The notes under the pieces: model-generated | The model's database searches: none | What the model was told of the DNA's origin: nothing | Seen by the model: only the letters and a program-made list of their open reading frames with translations | Position numbers and translations under genes: made by a program | Shown here: one piece after another, positions 54,011 through 64,000 of the stretch | How positions within the stretch are numbered: the stretch's first letter is position 1 | Layout: every line of letters starts with the position of its first letter | Assembly (NCBI RefSeq): GCF_042186555.1 | Contig: NC_133328.1 | Location: forward strand, 358,545,323 to 358,609,322 | Source: Aquarana catesbeiana | Taxonomy: Eukaryota > Chordata > Amphibia > Anura > Ranidae | DNA: 64,000 bases | Direction: 5' to 3'

Positions 54011-54121
54011 AGATCTAAACTTGTGCCTATACTGCTTCGAAATTGAAGCCTATATTGTAACAAGATTAGGAGAGTTTGGCCTGACCTTAGGGTTTGTCTT
54101 GTGTTGTGTCTTGCAGAGAAA

Positions 54122-55316
54122 ATGGATGGCTTCAACGACCACAATTTCCTCCCCCTATTCATAGACAAATACAGGGAGCTGCCCTGTCTGTGGCAGGTGA
54201 GACATCCCCATTATAACAATAAACAAAAGAGGCAGGCAGCGCTGGAGAAACTGCTGGAGTTGGTGAAGCCGGTGATCCCCGCAGCAACCATCCCTTATTT
54301 AAAAACCAAATTTGGTGGCCTGAGGAGCACTTATCTTAGGGAGCGCAAGAAGGTCACGGATTCCCAGAGGTCTGGAGCTGCAGCAGATGACATTTATGTC
54401 CCCAGGCTGTGGTACTATGAGAGGCTGCGATTTCTGTCAGACCACACTGAAGTCAGGGAATCCCTCTCCACCCTTCCTTCCACTCTTCCTTCCACCCCAA
54501 CTGAGGCTTCTGATGTCCAACCTGGGCCTTCCAGCCAGGAAGAAGTGGAGGAGCCCAGCTGGAGTCAGGTATAGCATTCCTCTACAGAGTTCTGGTCAAT
54601 AAATAAATGATGTTTATTAGATGTTATTATTGATCACTAATTGCTGATTGAAAAAAGTGTTTTACATATCAATAGACAGTAGTGGGTAAAAATAATTGGG
54701 ACAAGAATGAAAAATCCTGGGCTCAGAAGGATAGTCTGTTATATTTGGTAACAGTCAATTTGCAACAGTCAGGAGGTGAAAATTGTGTGTGATTGATGAA
54801 TAAAAAAATAAAACTATGTCCCTTTTTCATACACAGGAAGACCTCAGCCAGGAGGAGGTTGTAGAATGTGGCAGTCAGGAGGAGGCGGGGGTTAGTGGCA
54901 GCCAGGAGGAGGCGGGGCTAAGTGTCAGCCAGGAGAAGCCTGGGACCAGTCGCAGCCTGACTGAATCGCAGGTTCCTCCCCTCCGCCTTCCATATAAAAG
55001 AGCGAGGAAGATGACTCCCATGCAGGATTCAGCGCTCAGGCTCATTCAGGAGGCTTCTGCATCCCTCCGAGCCTTACCCACTCCTGAAGAGGCCTTTGCC
55101 TGCATGGCTGCCACCAAACTGCAGGGCATGCAGGAGGGTCAACGCAAGCTGTGTGAGGACCTGCTTTATAAAGTCCTAAGTAAGGGGGTGAGTGGGGAAC
55201 TAACACCCAAGACCGACGTGATTGAGTTGGACCGTCCTCCTCCTCCTGCTGCCCCAACTCCACCACCAGAGCCACCGCATGGAAGGAAGCGTGGAAGGAA
55301 GACAAGAGAGTCATGA
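54122..55316 (+). CDS. Harbinger-encoded MADF-domain protein, two coding exons
   Basis: MADF is a Myb-like DNA-binding domain. Exon 1 (54122-54568, 149 codons) starts at ATG 54122 just after a TTGCAG acceptor: FLPLFIDKYRELPCLW, KRQAALEKLLELV, IPYLKTKFGGLRSTYLRER, and DIYVPRLWYYERLRFL, the full MADF helix set. A Ser/Thr/Pro tail follows. The CAG/GTATAG donor at 54569 and ACACAG acceptor at 54836 join in phase. Exon 2 (54837-55316) has three tandem SQEEAG-type repeats, then a basic stretch and a C-terminal helical part (AFACMAATKLQGMQEGQ) resembling a BESS-like interaction region, a Pro-rich linker and a basic end GRKRGRKTRES. About 308 residues, no stops or frameshifts. AATAAA is at 55565. Confidence 0.85.
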
Positions 55317-56040
55317 CCTGGGTTCAGTCTGGTCTGACAAAAGCTGCAGTCTCTCGTATGACCACAGCCTGGGGACACAGATGTCATCTGCTGCTTTCCG
55401 GATCTCTGGGACTTCTGGACCAGACTGCACTCCCTTAGATAAGGACTCCTCAGGCCACCAATTTTGCTTGAAAATAGTTGATGTCTGCCCTAGGGGTCCA
55501 AGGCTTCACCCATTTCTGCAGTTTCTCCAGCGTTGCCTCCCTCTTTGTTTAGTTGTGAGCCCTTAATAAATGATTTTTTTTTGGAAATTTATACTCTCCT
55601 ATGTGTGTTTTCATCCAAAAAGGACAGTTTGTTGGTGACGATTCAGGTACATTTCTAACATAAAATGTGAAATTAACAAGGGACAACAACACCAAACAAT
55701 CTCCTATAGATTAAATAGAACAACATATCAATGGTGTTGTGGTAACTTGACACAAAAAACACACACAAACATTTTCAGGAGTACAAATAAAAATCCCAAA
55801 AACAAAAAATAAGCCTTGAAAAAAATACAAACCAAAAACAAAAAAATCGGCCTTAAAAACCAAAAAAAAAACCAAAAACAAAATAATGTAGTCAGATGTG
55901 ACAAATCAAAATATATTGAGGGAATCCCGATAAATAGTAAAGAAATAAGTTTGTGAGAAGTGTGTGTGAATATGGGCAGCAAAACTACTTAATTCTTGTC
56001 ACATTATAAAGAAGAAGAGAGTGCGCTGTATTAAACCATT
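55317..56040 (+). other. MADF gene 3' untranslated region and Harbinger right flank
   Basis: The 3' untranslated region ends with AATAAA at 55565-55570 and a T-run. Beyond it, 55600-56040 is A-rich, without a gene. Confidence 0.55.
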
Positions 56041-56089
56041 TTTAACATTGCAGCGTGACGAAAGTGCTGTATCCATTGTGAACGCTAAG

Positions 56090-56350
56090 TTTACCAGACC
56101 GAGCTGTTCCGTGTCGGAATTTCTTCTGAGCATGCGTGGCACTTTGTGCGTCGGAACAGGCCACACACGGTCGTAATTGACGCGATCGGACTTTGTTGTC
56201 GGAAAATTTTATATCCTGCCCTCAAACTTTGTGTGTCGGAAAATCCGATGGAAAATATCTGATGGAGCCCACACACAGTCGGAATTTCCGACAACACGCT
56301 CTGATCGGACATTTTCCATCGGAAAATCCGACTGTGTGTACGGGGCATTA
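56090..56350. repeat. Harbinger right terminus with TCCGAC subterminal motifs
   Basis: At least eight copies of TCGGA or its complement TCCGA occur in 260 bases (GTGTCGGAATTTC, GCGTCGGAACAGG, GATCGGACTTTGTTGTCGGA, TGTCGGAAAATCCGATGG, CAGTCGGAATTTCCGACAAC, TCGGAAAATCCGACTGTG). The element ends at ACGGGGCATTA. Confidence 0.75.
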
Positions 56351-56741
56351 GTATGTTTGCATACTAGCACACTATGACAGCCTTACCTGGAAACAAAGCC
56401 CTTCAGCAGTGCACTGTCACTTCCATCTTCACTCGGTCTTCTTTCCACGGGCTGCAGCTATCCGATTGGCCCAGCCAGCGATGGCGTCACTCCAAAGCAT
56501 GCACGTGGGAATCACTGTTTATGGCACAGTTCTGAATGAACGGCATGGGTATGCTGTGCCGGTGATGTCACCGGCTGGATCTAAAGTAAATTTCTCCTAA
56601 ACAGTGCATGTTTAGGACATATTTACAGTACCTATAGGTAAAAAACATACACTTTAAGGGATCCATACATACAAAACCTCCTCTTAACACACACATAAAC
56701 TTTGTGATTAACTGGAGTAAATCTTGTTCACGCATCCAATT
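56351..56741. other. Remainder of the older repeat, no gene
   Basis: Continues the repeat that the Harbinger split (see 45690). Contains GCATGCACGTGGGAAT and GGTGATGTCACCGG palindromes. No ORF of note. Confidence 0.4.
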
Positions 56742-56756
56742 AAAATTTGCATTCAA

Positions 56757-59700
56757 TACACACAAAATAGGAACAGTGATAATGTGCGGGGATTCAAACC
56801 AGGTCCTCCTCCCATTTCTAGATAAATCACCTTTTACACCATCCAAAATAACCTCTAGATTACCTTTTTCTCAACTTCTTTCCAAATACAATCTGGTAGA
56901 TTCATGGAGAGAAAGTAACCCAATGAAAAAGAAATTCACTTATTTCTCGCACCCTCATCAAACCTTCACCAGAATAGATCATATTTTTCTAACAATAGGA
57001 ATGATACCAGAAATTATTGCATCAGATATAATTCCGATTCCGTGGTCTGACCATAATGCAGTATACACTACTATAGCCTCAGCCATACCAAAAGCACATG
57101 ACCCAACGTGGTACTTACCGGACATAATGCTCAAACACCCACTACATCAGATGGCCATTGAACAAGCTTTAAAGGAATACATATCAATTAATAATACAAC
57201 AGACATCTCCCCAATAACACTGTGGGAAGCTCATAAGCCTGTCTTGCGTGGTACAATACAAAGACAAATGGCACTATTTAAACGGGAACGCAAAAATCTA
57301 GCAAAAAAACTAGAACTCAATTTTAATGCAGCCTACATATCATTTCAAGATAATCCATCTCAGAGTACAAAATCTCATCTGGAAAAATCTAGATTGGAAT
57401 ACGATCTATTTCTCACTGAGTCAGTTGATAAATCCCTCAAATGCTCCAAACACAATTTCTACATGAATACAAACAAACCAGGTACATATTTGGCTCGGGC
57501 ATTAAATTCAACTAACAAATCTTTCAAACCAATACGTTTGAAATTATCAAAAAATGTTTACACTTGTAATCCAGTTAAAATAGTCCATAAATTTCACTCA
57601 CATCTCGCAACTTTATACAAGACAAACAATGAATTTAATCCTACAGAGGCTGAATCCTTCTTCTCAAAAATAACCTTACCTGAGTTATCTCAGAATCAAA
57701 AAAGCAGTTTGGATGAGCCTATAACTATAGATGAAGTTGCTAACGCCATAAAAGACCTAAAACTTAACAAAAGACCAGGCCCAGACGGCTACTCGGCTTT
57801 ATACTATAAAACATTCTCAGAAATACTCTCTCCCATTCTCACTGAAACTTTTAACAAACTTCTAGATGGACATTCTTTTCGGCAAGAAACACTAATGGCA
57901 ATTGTTTGTATGATCCCAAAACCCTTTTCTGATGATACTTGCTGTGTGAATTATCGGCCTATCTCTCTGTTAAACCTCGATATTAAATTATTAGCAAAAA
58001 TAATAGCAAAACGCCTCAATAGCATTATAGGAAAATTAATACATAGAGATCAAGTAGGCTTCATGCCAAATAGACAGGCAGGCGATAATATACGCAGGGC
58101 AGTGTTATTGGCACATATTGCTAAAAAACGGAAAATCCCTTTATGTTTTCTATCTCTCGATATTAAGAGGGCATTTGACACAGTATCCTGGCAATATATG
58201 CAATATTCATTACAAAAATGGGGTTTTGGACCCCACTTTTTAACATGGATCAAAGCATTATATAATAAACCCAAAGCCTATATAAAATATGCTGGATACA
58301 AATCTGAAGCCTTTAATATCGAAAGAGGTACCCGACAGGGTTGCCCATTATCTCCCTTATTATTTGCCCTTATACTCGAACCCATGGCCCAATACATCAG
58401 AACAAACCAAACTATAACTGGCATTGAAGTAGGAGGTATTACACACAAATTATGTATATTTGCAGACGATATATTACTTTTTCTATCATCACCACAGGTC
58501 TCTGGTCCTAACTTAATACCAGCTCTTGATGGATTTGCAGCCCTATCCGGCCTTATGATTAATCCTAAGAAATGCCTAGTGCTTAATATTTCACTCACAA
58601 ACATGGAATTGATCCCGGCTAGGGCTGCACTCCCATTCACATGGGCAGAAAAATCAATCCCATATCTTGGAATTCATTTAACAGCATCTCATTCTGACTT
58701 GTTCTCAAACAATTATCCTCCTGTATTAAGACAGATCACAAATCTAATAAAACAATGGTCGCAACTTCCTTTATCCTGGATAGGGAAGATTAATGCAATC
58801 AAAATGACTATTCTACCCAAATTGCTTTATCTATTCAGAGTCCTCCCTATTCCAATTCCTTCCTATTTTTTTAGAATAGTACAAAAAAGAGCAACTTAGT
58901 TTATATGGGGCTCTTCTAAACCACGTATACCTATACACACACTACATCTTCCCAAAAATAAAGGAGGCCTGGGATACCCTAATTTTACTAACTACTACAG
59001 AGCAGCACATTTGGCCAGTCTGTCCAAATACCATGCAAAACAGGAAATCCCATTATGGGTATTTATAGAGGCTTCAGAAAATGACCCTCTATTAATATCA
59101 AATTTATTATGGCTTGATCCTAAAGACCGCTTTAAAATTCATAATCCCATAACTAAACACTTCCTATCTCTCTGGAATAAACTAAAAACCAAATATCAGT
59201 TACAATCTCCACACAATCCTCTCCTTTCTTTTATCAGAAATCCGGCCTTTTATCCGGCATGGATCTACCCAAATTCTTTTAAAGCTTGGACAACATCAGG
59301 CATTCAGACACTAAATGACTTCATAGCATCTAAATCATTCCTTTCATTCCCATCGCTTAGAGAAAAATATGATCTACCAAACTCTGAGATATTTAGATAT
59401 CTCCAAATCAAAAATTTCTATACACCAGTCCTAAAGGGGGATACACCATTATCCCAATTATCCATTTTTGAATCAATCTGTACAAAAGATCCATTTGCTA
59501 AAGGTACAATTTCATCACTTTATAATCAATTATATGGAGTAGCAAATCTTAATAGACCCTCTTACGTTCAGCGGTGGGAGGAGGACCTGGGACGAACTTT
59601 AGAAGACACGGACTGGTCTAACATATGGCTCACATCTAAGTCATCTTCACCCAACATCTTAGCACTGAAGACAAATTATAAAGTCCTAACTCGCTGGTAC

Positions 59701-60162
59701 CTTGTACCCACTAGAGTGGCAAAATATTCACCTAATACCTCAGCTCTTTGTTTTCGAGGATGCCCAGAAATAGGCACATATTTACACATATGGTGGACGT
59801 GCCCAGTAATCCAAACCTTCTGGAAGGAAGTCTTCGTGATTGCATCTAAAATATTTAAAAAAATAATACAACCAGATCCATATTTAACTTTACTTAATCT
59901 AAAACCGGAATGGTTAACACTCTCTCAATTCAAACTTATGATCCAACTAATAACGGCTGCAAAACAAACAGTGGCCAAGGCATGGAAATCTCCTACATTG
60001 GTACTAGCAGAAACAATTCACAGAATGAATAATACAATGTCCCATGCTAAGATGGTAGCCATCGATCAAAATCAAATTCCAAAATTTGAAAAACTTTGGC
60101 ATCCTTGGATAAAACAACAGTTCCTGTCAAACTTCAATGACTCTGTCCTGTTGCCATGGTAA
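56757..60162 (+). pseudogene. LINE ORF2 (endonuclease-reverse transcriptase), one internal stop
   Basis: Open from the truncation point to 58896, one TAG at 58897-58899, then open to TAA at 60160. The endonuclease C-terminal half is present (VIMCGDSNQVLL, RIDHIFL, the SDH motif in PWSDHNAVY). Reverse transcriptase: LNKRPGPDGYSALYYK, YRPISLLNLDIKLLAKI, QVGFMPNRQAGDN, FLSLDIKRAFDTVSW (first Asp), RGTRQGCPLSPLLFAL, LCIFADDILLFLSS (FADD), then LSWIGKINAIKMTILPKLLY. After the stop: FIWGSSKPRIP, NKGGLGYPNF, and the C-terminal knuckle CFRGCPEIGTYLHIWWTC (Cys-Cys-His-Cys). About 1,135 codons survive. The long reading frame starts in flanking DNA and has no start codon of its own. Confidence 0.93.
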
Positions 60163-60592
60163 CAGATTAAATGACTTACAGAGACACCCATTCTAAGGCT
60201 TCAAAGAGAACTAAAAAGAATAATAAACTGACGAGCGGGACAACCTTGTGGACCATACCTCTACCTTTCAACCCTTTTTCTTCTTTCTCTTTCCTTTTCT
60301 CCACCTTACGATTAAAGCTCATTATCAGAATTTATTTGACCTATATACACTCTACTTGTAAACAATATGTATAGTAGGTATAAATCATTTAAATACCTAC
60401 AAAAGTAACTAAGGAAATGATATATATCTTTAATTTAGGTTTACGTGAACCCAATGTTTAATATTTGAAATTTCATGATATTTACCTATATAAACCCTAC
60501 TGTAAAACAATGAGCTTACTTTATAGATCCTTGTAAACTTACTTTATGTATCTTTATAACATTGTATACTCAATAAACTTCTTTTGACAAGG
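56757..60592 (+). mobile_element. Tx1/L1-like LINE, 5'-truncated, nearly intact
   Basis: The 15-bp sequence AAAATTTGCATTCAA stands at 56742-56756 and 60593-60607, a target-primed duplication. The insert starts inside the endonuclease domain and ends CTTTTGACAAGG without a poly(A) tail. Its 3' untranslated region (60163-60592) carries AATAAA at about 60571. It is AT-richer than the LINE at 19773 and differs from it in sequence, so it belongs to another subfamily. Confidence 0.95.
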
Positions 60593-60607
60593 AAAATTTG
60601 CATTCAA

Positions 60608-61854
60608 AAAGGCATCTTGTATTCTCAAATAAATACCCCAAATCTTACCCTGGTTTAAATAATTGCATTAATTCATAGAAATACTTAAGGACAATGGCTT
60701 CATACGTTCAGCCTTCTTTTGTTGTAATGCCACATCAAAATCCTCCTAACAAGGCCTAATATGAAGACTTCTTCTCCATTAACTCCAAGGCGTTTTTAGT
60801 TACAACCAAGAGATTTGCTTATTTATCGTGAACAGGTTTGTGATGTTGACTACTATGGAATGTTTTTTGTGATTCATTGCGATAGGCCACTATAGTGCCT
60901 AATGATGGCAATTCCTTTAAGCTTGTGTTGGCTAACTGTATTAGGTAAAAAAATGTCAGACCTATTGTCATTAGGCCTTTTAATAAATTCTGTCAGCTGG
61001 GTTTCACTCCCCTGCCACAACATAAGCTCAACATCAGTAACAACACAGCCAAATGGATGTTCACTGAACCTCTGGGAGTGAGAAACCATAGTCTAACCCC
61101 ATTAGCCTAGCTATAAACAGGCATAGACCAATGCACAATGTACTCTCATGGCTGCACCATTTTTGCTAACAGAAATGAGCAAATTTACAATAAACTTGTT
61201 GTGAGTCTCAAATCACCGATCAAGGAAATTCTCACAAGCCATCAAACTAGTGGTATGAAGGTGTACAAAGATTCGAATTTCAGGCCTACTAGCCAATAAT
61301 TGTTCTATATTTCTGCTCCCTGTCACTTTCTTTAAAAATACCCCATGTCTTTTGTATACAAATTGAGGCTCTTGACCAAAGGTCAAAGTTTACTATTCAA
61401 AAATGTGCCCATCATTTTATGTGGGACTCTCAGACACAATTCGGAGTCCCACTGGTTAGTATTTATTATATTGTTATGTTCTTAGAAAGAATGTAAAATG
61501 TTGGAATGATGTATGTATCTACCCTCAAAAATGCACACTCAAGTTCTGAAAGGACTTTCTTCACATACCACACTCTAACTTTCTATTTAACTAAATCTGG
61601 CTTAACCCCTTCAGTATGTCCATTATTATCCAACTGCCTCAGGATCTCTTGTCCGTATTGGGCCTGATATTGTAAGACAATTTTGCTGGTCACATTCTGT
61701 GCATTTTTTAGCTCATGCAAGGCTTCCATTTCACCGGGAAAAAGGTTGACCACGGTTCTTCAACTTTTTGATAGCAGATTAGACCAAATTCAAACATTTA
61801 ATTACAGTAAATGTTTATCCAGGACAATGGATAGATGAATGGACATCGTGGGAC
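60608..61854 (-). other. Interval with weak minus-strand coding-like remnants
   Basis: No element ends are seen. On the minus strand, 61760-61600 gives NLFPGEMEALHELKNAQN then IVLQYQAQYGQEILRQL before a stop, and 61089-60874 gives HPFGCVVTDVELMLWQGSE then LPNTVSQHKLKGIAIIRHY. Both read like parts of proteins. I recognise neither. They may come from one decayed gene or retroelement on the minus strand. Confidence 0.3.
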
Positions 61855-63640
61855 ATTTTTATCTTTTTATTTTTTAATAAAAGACTTGTCCCCAAGCTGT
61901 GTCTTGTCGTTTTTAACATTTTAACACTTTTTTGTGAAATGGTAGGGGTACATTTGTACCCCGTTACCATTTCACACAGGGGGAAGGCTGGGATCTGGGG
62001 GTCCCCTTGTTAAAGGGGGCTTCCAGATTCCGATAAGCCCCCCCGCCCACAGACCCTCACAACCACTGGGCAAGGGTTGTGGGGATGAGGCCCTTGTCCC
62101 CATCAACATGAGGACAAGGTGTTTTGGGGGGCTACACCAAAGCACCTTCCCCATGTTGAGGGCATGTGGCCTGGTACGGTTCAGGAGGGGTGCTCTCTCT
62201 CGTCCCCCCTCTTTTCCTGTGGCCTACCAGGTTGCGTGCTCAGATAGGGGTCTGGTATGGATTTTGGGGGGTCCCCTACACCATTTTTTTAATTGGTGCA
62301 GGGTTCCCCTTAATTTACATATCAGACCCAAAGGGCCTGGTATGGATTTTAGGGGGACCCCCACGCAATTTTTTAAAAAATTTTGGTTTGGGGTTCCCCT
62401 TTATATTCATACCAGACCCAAAGGGCCTGGTAATGGACTGGGGGGATCCCATGCTTTTTTTTTTCAATGAGTTTTATCTATATTGCCGAGACCCGACAAT
62501 TCATTTCAACCACGATCAGTTTTAAATGACAATTTTTCCTTTAGAAATTTCATTTTGCTGTGGTACTGTTCTAAACATGGGAAAAATGCACCACTTTACA
62601 GGCATACTGTCAGGGACGTGTCAGTGCCTTTCAAGGGAATATGCGTGCCCGCATGCGCACGCGGGGTCTGTCCAGAGTCACACAGCAGAATTCTCCCACT
62701 GGCGTGCGCACGCGTGCATGCGCCTGTGCGCGTTAGCGCTGTTTGGCACCAAGGTGCCTTTAAAAGTGTGACAGCTGCACTCATGTGGTGCTGTTTGTCT
62801 GCAGCTCCGTACCTGTGTTCCTGTATCTGCCTGCTGATTGTTATTACTGTTATCGACCCGGCTACGTCTGACTCTTCTGCTATCTCCAATCCGACCCGAC
62901 CTGCCCGACTCTTCTTGTGACCTGTTGCCGAACCCCTGCTTGCCTGACTACTCTGTGATTATCCATGTGCATTATCTGCCTGATCTCCTGCCAATCCGGA
63001 CTGTCTTACTCTGCCATTGCCTTTGCCTTGTATTGCTGCATTCCGCCCTTCTCATCCAGCTCCAGGTGTTGCTGCTTCAGTAACTCCTACCTGTCAGTCT
63101 GCTGATCCTCTTCTGCCTGCCAGCATCTACAGCTCAGCCATCCCTGAAGGATCTCTACTCAGCTTCCGTGCCGGTCTCTGCAACACCTTCACCAGGCACT
63201 CCTACCCATTGTGCTCACGAGACCACTGTTCCCACTCCAGTGGCTCCTGAACCAGCGTTGTAAGAGGGGTCTTCTCCTACCAGTCGGGCTCAACTACCAG
63301 GTACCTAACACATACTATAGACACCCCCCCAGGCACGATATTTAAAGGAATATTTCATTTTTATTGTTTCACTTTAAGCATTAAAAAAATCACTGCTCCC
63401 AAAAAAAGGCTGTTTAAAAAAAAAAAAATTGCATTGATACATGTCCCCTGGGGCAGGACCCGGGTCCCCAAACACTTTTTATGACAATAACTTGCATATA
63501 AGCCTTTAAAATGAGCACTTTTGATTATTCATGTTCATGTCCCATAGACTTTAATGGTGTTTGTGTGTTCTGCCAAATTTTTTGCCTGTTCGGTATGTTC
63601 TGGTGCAAACCGAACCGGGGGGGTGTTCGACTCATCCCTA
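61855..63640 (+). mobile_element. Foldback hAT-derived element, right arm, with LTR insertion
   Basis: Starts with TTTTTAATAAAAGACTTGTC (mini-gene polyadenylation signal), then the arm blocks CCATTTCACACAGGG, TTCCAGATTCCGATAAGCCC, CATGTTGAGGGCATGTGGCC, CAGGCATACT[LTR]ATAGACACC, CCCCTGGGGCAGGACCCGGG and the terminus GTTCGACTCATCCCTA at 63640. The left arm and axis are missing. Confidence 0.85.
62608..63310 (+). mobile_element. Solo LTR, 703 bp, 5-bp duplication
   Basis: The insertion begins TGTCAGGGAC and ends TACCTAACA, TG...CA ends, flanked by CATAC at 62603-62607 and 63311-63315. A TATA-like CCTTTAAAAGTG lies near 62756. The body is pyrimidine-rich on the plus strand. No internal retroviral or gypsy genes are present, as expected after LTR-LTR recombination. 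It is probably a Ty3/gypsy-type LTR; orientation is inferred from the TATA-like box only. Confidence 0.82.
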
Positions 63641-63736
63641 TTAATGAGATATATCAACAAGATAAAAAGATGACATCCTCTGTACCCATGATGGATTCAT
63701 GTGCAACATTTTTACATGTTCCATAACAGAGTAGAG
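63641..63736. other. Short spacer
   Basis: Ninety-six bases between the foldback end and the second Harbinger; nothing seen. Confidence 0.5.
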
Positions 63737-64000
63737 TAATGCCCCGTACACACGATCGGACATTGATCGGACATTCCAACAACAAAATCCTAGGATTTTT
63801 TCCGACGGATGTTGGCTCAAACTTGTTTTGCGTACACACGGTCGCACAAAGTTGTCGGAATTTCTGATCGCCCAGAACACGGTGACGTAAACCACGTACG
63901 ACGAGACTAGAAAAGGCCAGTTCAGAACCAAGCGCGGCACCCTTTGGGCTCCTTTTGCTAATCTCGTGTTAGTAAAAGTTTGATGAGAGATGATTCGCGC
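63737..64000. mobile_element. Left end of a second Harbinger copy, cut by window end
   Basis: TAATGCCCCGTACACACGAT at 63737 starts a sequence almost identical to 45754-46020 through GGATTTTTTCCGACGGATG, CGGCACCCTTTGGGCTCC and GTTAGTAAAAGTTTGATGAG. Whether it is a complete element or a short derivative cannot be told here. Confidence 0.92.

Larger units (their letters stand above)
45754..56350 (+). mobile_element. PIF/Harbinger transposon with three genes, carrying a nested foldback
   Basis: Left end TAATGCCCCGTACACACGG at 45754 and right end GTACGGGGCATTA at 56350 are inverted repeats. The outer three bases are TAA on the left and TTA on the right, so the expected 3-bp TWA duplication is one base off or belongs to the repeat. 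Genes: transposase rightwards (46238-48641), Myb/SANT-like leftwards (53831-49514), MADF-domain rightwards (54122-55316). The nested hAT foldback (49613-52623) accounts for 3.0 of its 10.6 kb. TCCGA-type motifs crowd both ends. Confidence 0.88.

Noticed and set aside
1..64000. tRNA, rRNA or small nuclear RNA genes
   Set aside because: No cloverleaf, A/B-box pair or known RNA signature was noticed by eye; a covariance-model scan would be needed to exclude degenerate copies.

Overview
This is a stretch of vertebrate genome that has filled up with transposable elements. I see no bacterial or viral gene order and no complete host gene. The mix of families (Tc1/mariner, BED-finger hAT, PIF/Harbinger, Tx1-like L1 LINEs, L2/CR1, a DIRS-like retrotransposon and many short inverted-repeat elements) together with GTTCG-rich hAT termini points to an amphibian. 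A ranid-type frog is my best guess; it rests on recollection of such repeats, not on a search.

Layout. 1-1192: decayed Tc1/mariner element carrying a small hAT-type MITE, then a (TA)n tract. 1352-2120: minus-strand intronless coding remnant I cannot name. 2610-4003 and 6185-7592: pieces of a palindromic (foldback) element family. 5685-5964: MITE with a perfect 8-bp duplication. 7593-10308: quiet AT-rich DNA. 10327-12232: 3' end of a Tx1/L1-like LINE on the minus strand. 13779-19707: a whole hAT element (hAT-1) with broken transposase, promoter, tandem arrays and both termini. 19773-24525: Tx1/L1-like LINE with target-site duplications. 24535-26440: DIRS-like fragment. 26440-27880: quiet. 27884-29050: foldback relative. 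29885-30170: promoter-like block. 30177-31757: L2/CR1-like LINE, minus strand. 31758-39058: hAT-2, containing a large inverted element (36941-38267). 39061-43921: hAT-3, split by a MITE (41064-41770). 43930-45179: gag-like remnant. 45754-56350: a large PIF/Harbinger element. 56757-60592: nearly intact Tx1/L1-like LINE. 61855-63640: another foldback arm holding a solo LTR. 63737-64000: start of a second Harbinger copy.

Two systems stand out. First, the Harbinger element carries three genes: a HARBI1-like transposase (two exons), a Myb/SANT-like protein on the opposite strand, and a MADF-domain protein that diverges from the Myb gene across a short GC-box promoter. A two-protein Harbinger (transposase plus Myb-like) is the usual plan, so the separate MADF gene is notable. 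Second, the 3.0-kb foldback at 49613-52623 has an 8-bp duplication, the same two unlike ends as the autonomous hAT-1, and a palindromic centre that looks like a bidirectional promoter (CRE on the axis, TATA-like box on each side). Each arm reads into a short lysine/glutamate-rich ORF followed by AATAAA. It sits inside the last exon of the Harbinger Myb-like gene and breaks it. Related foldbacks at four other places keep the TATA, purine-rich stretch and AATAAA order. The insertion order can be read from the duplications: Harbinger first, then the hAT foldback into it; a foldback arm first, then the LTR into it.
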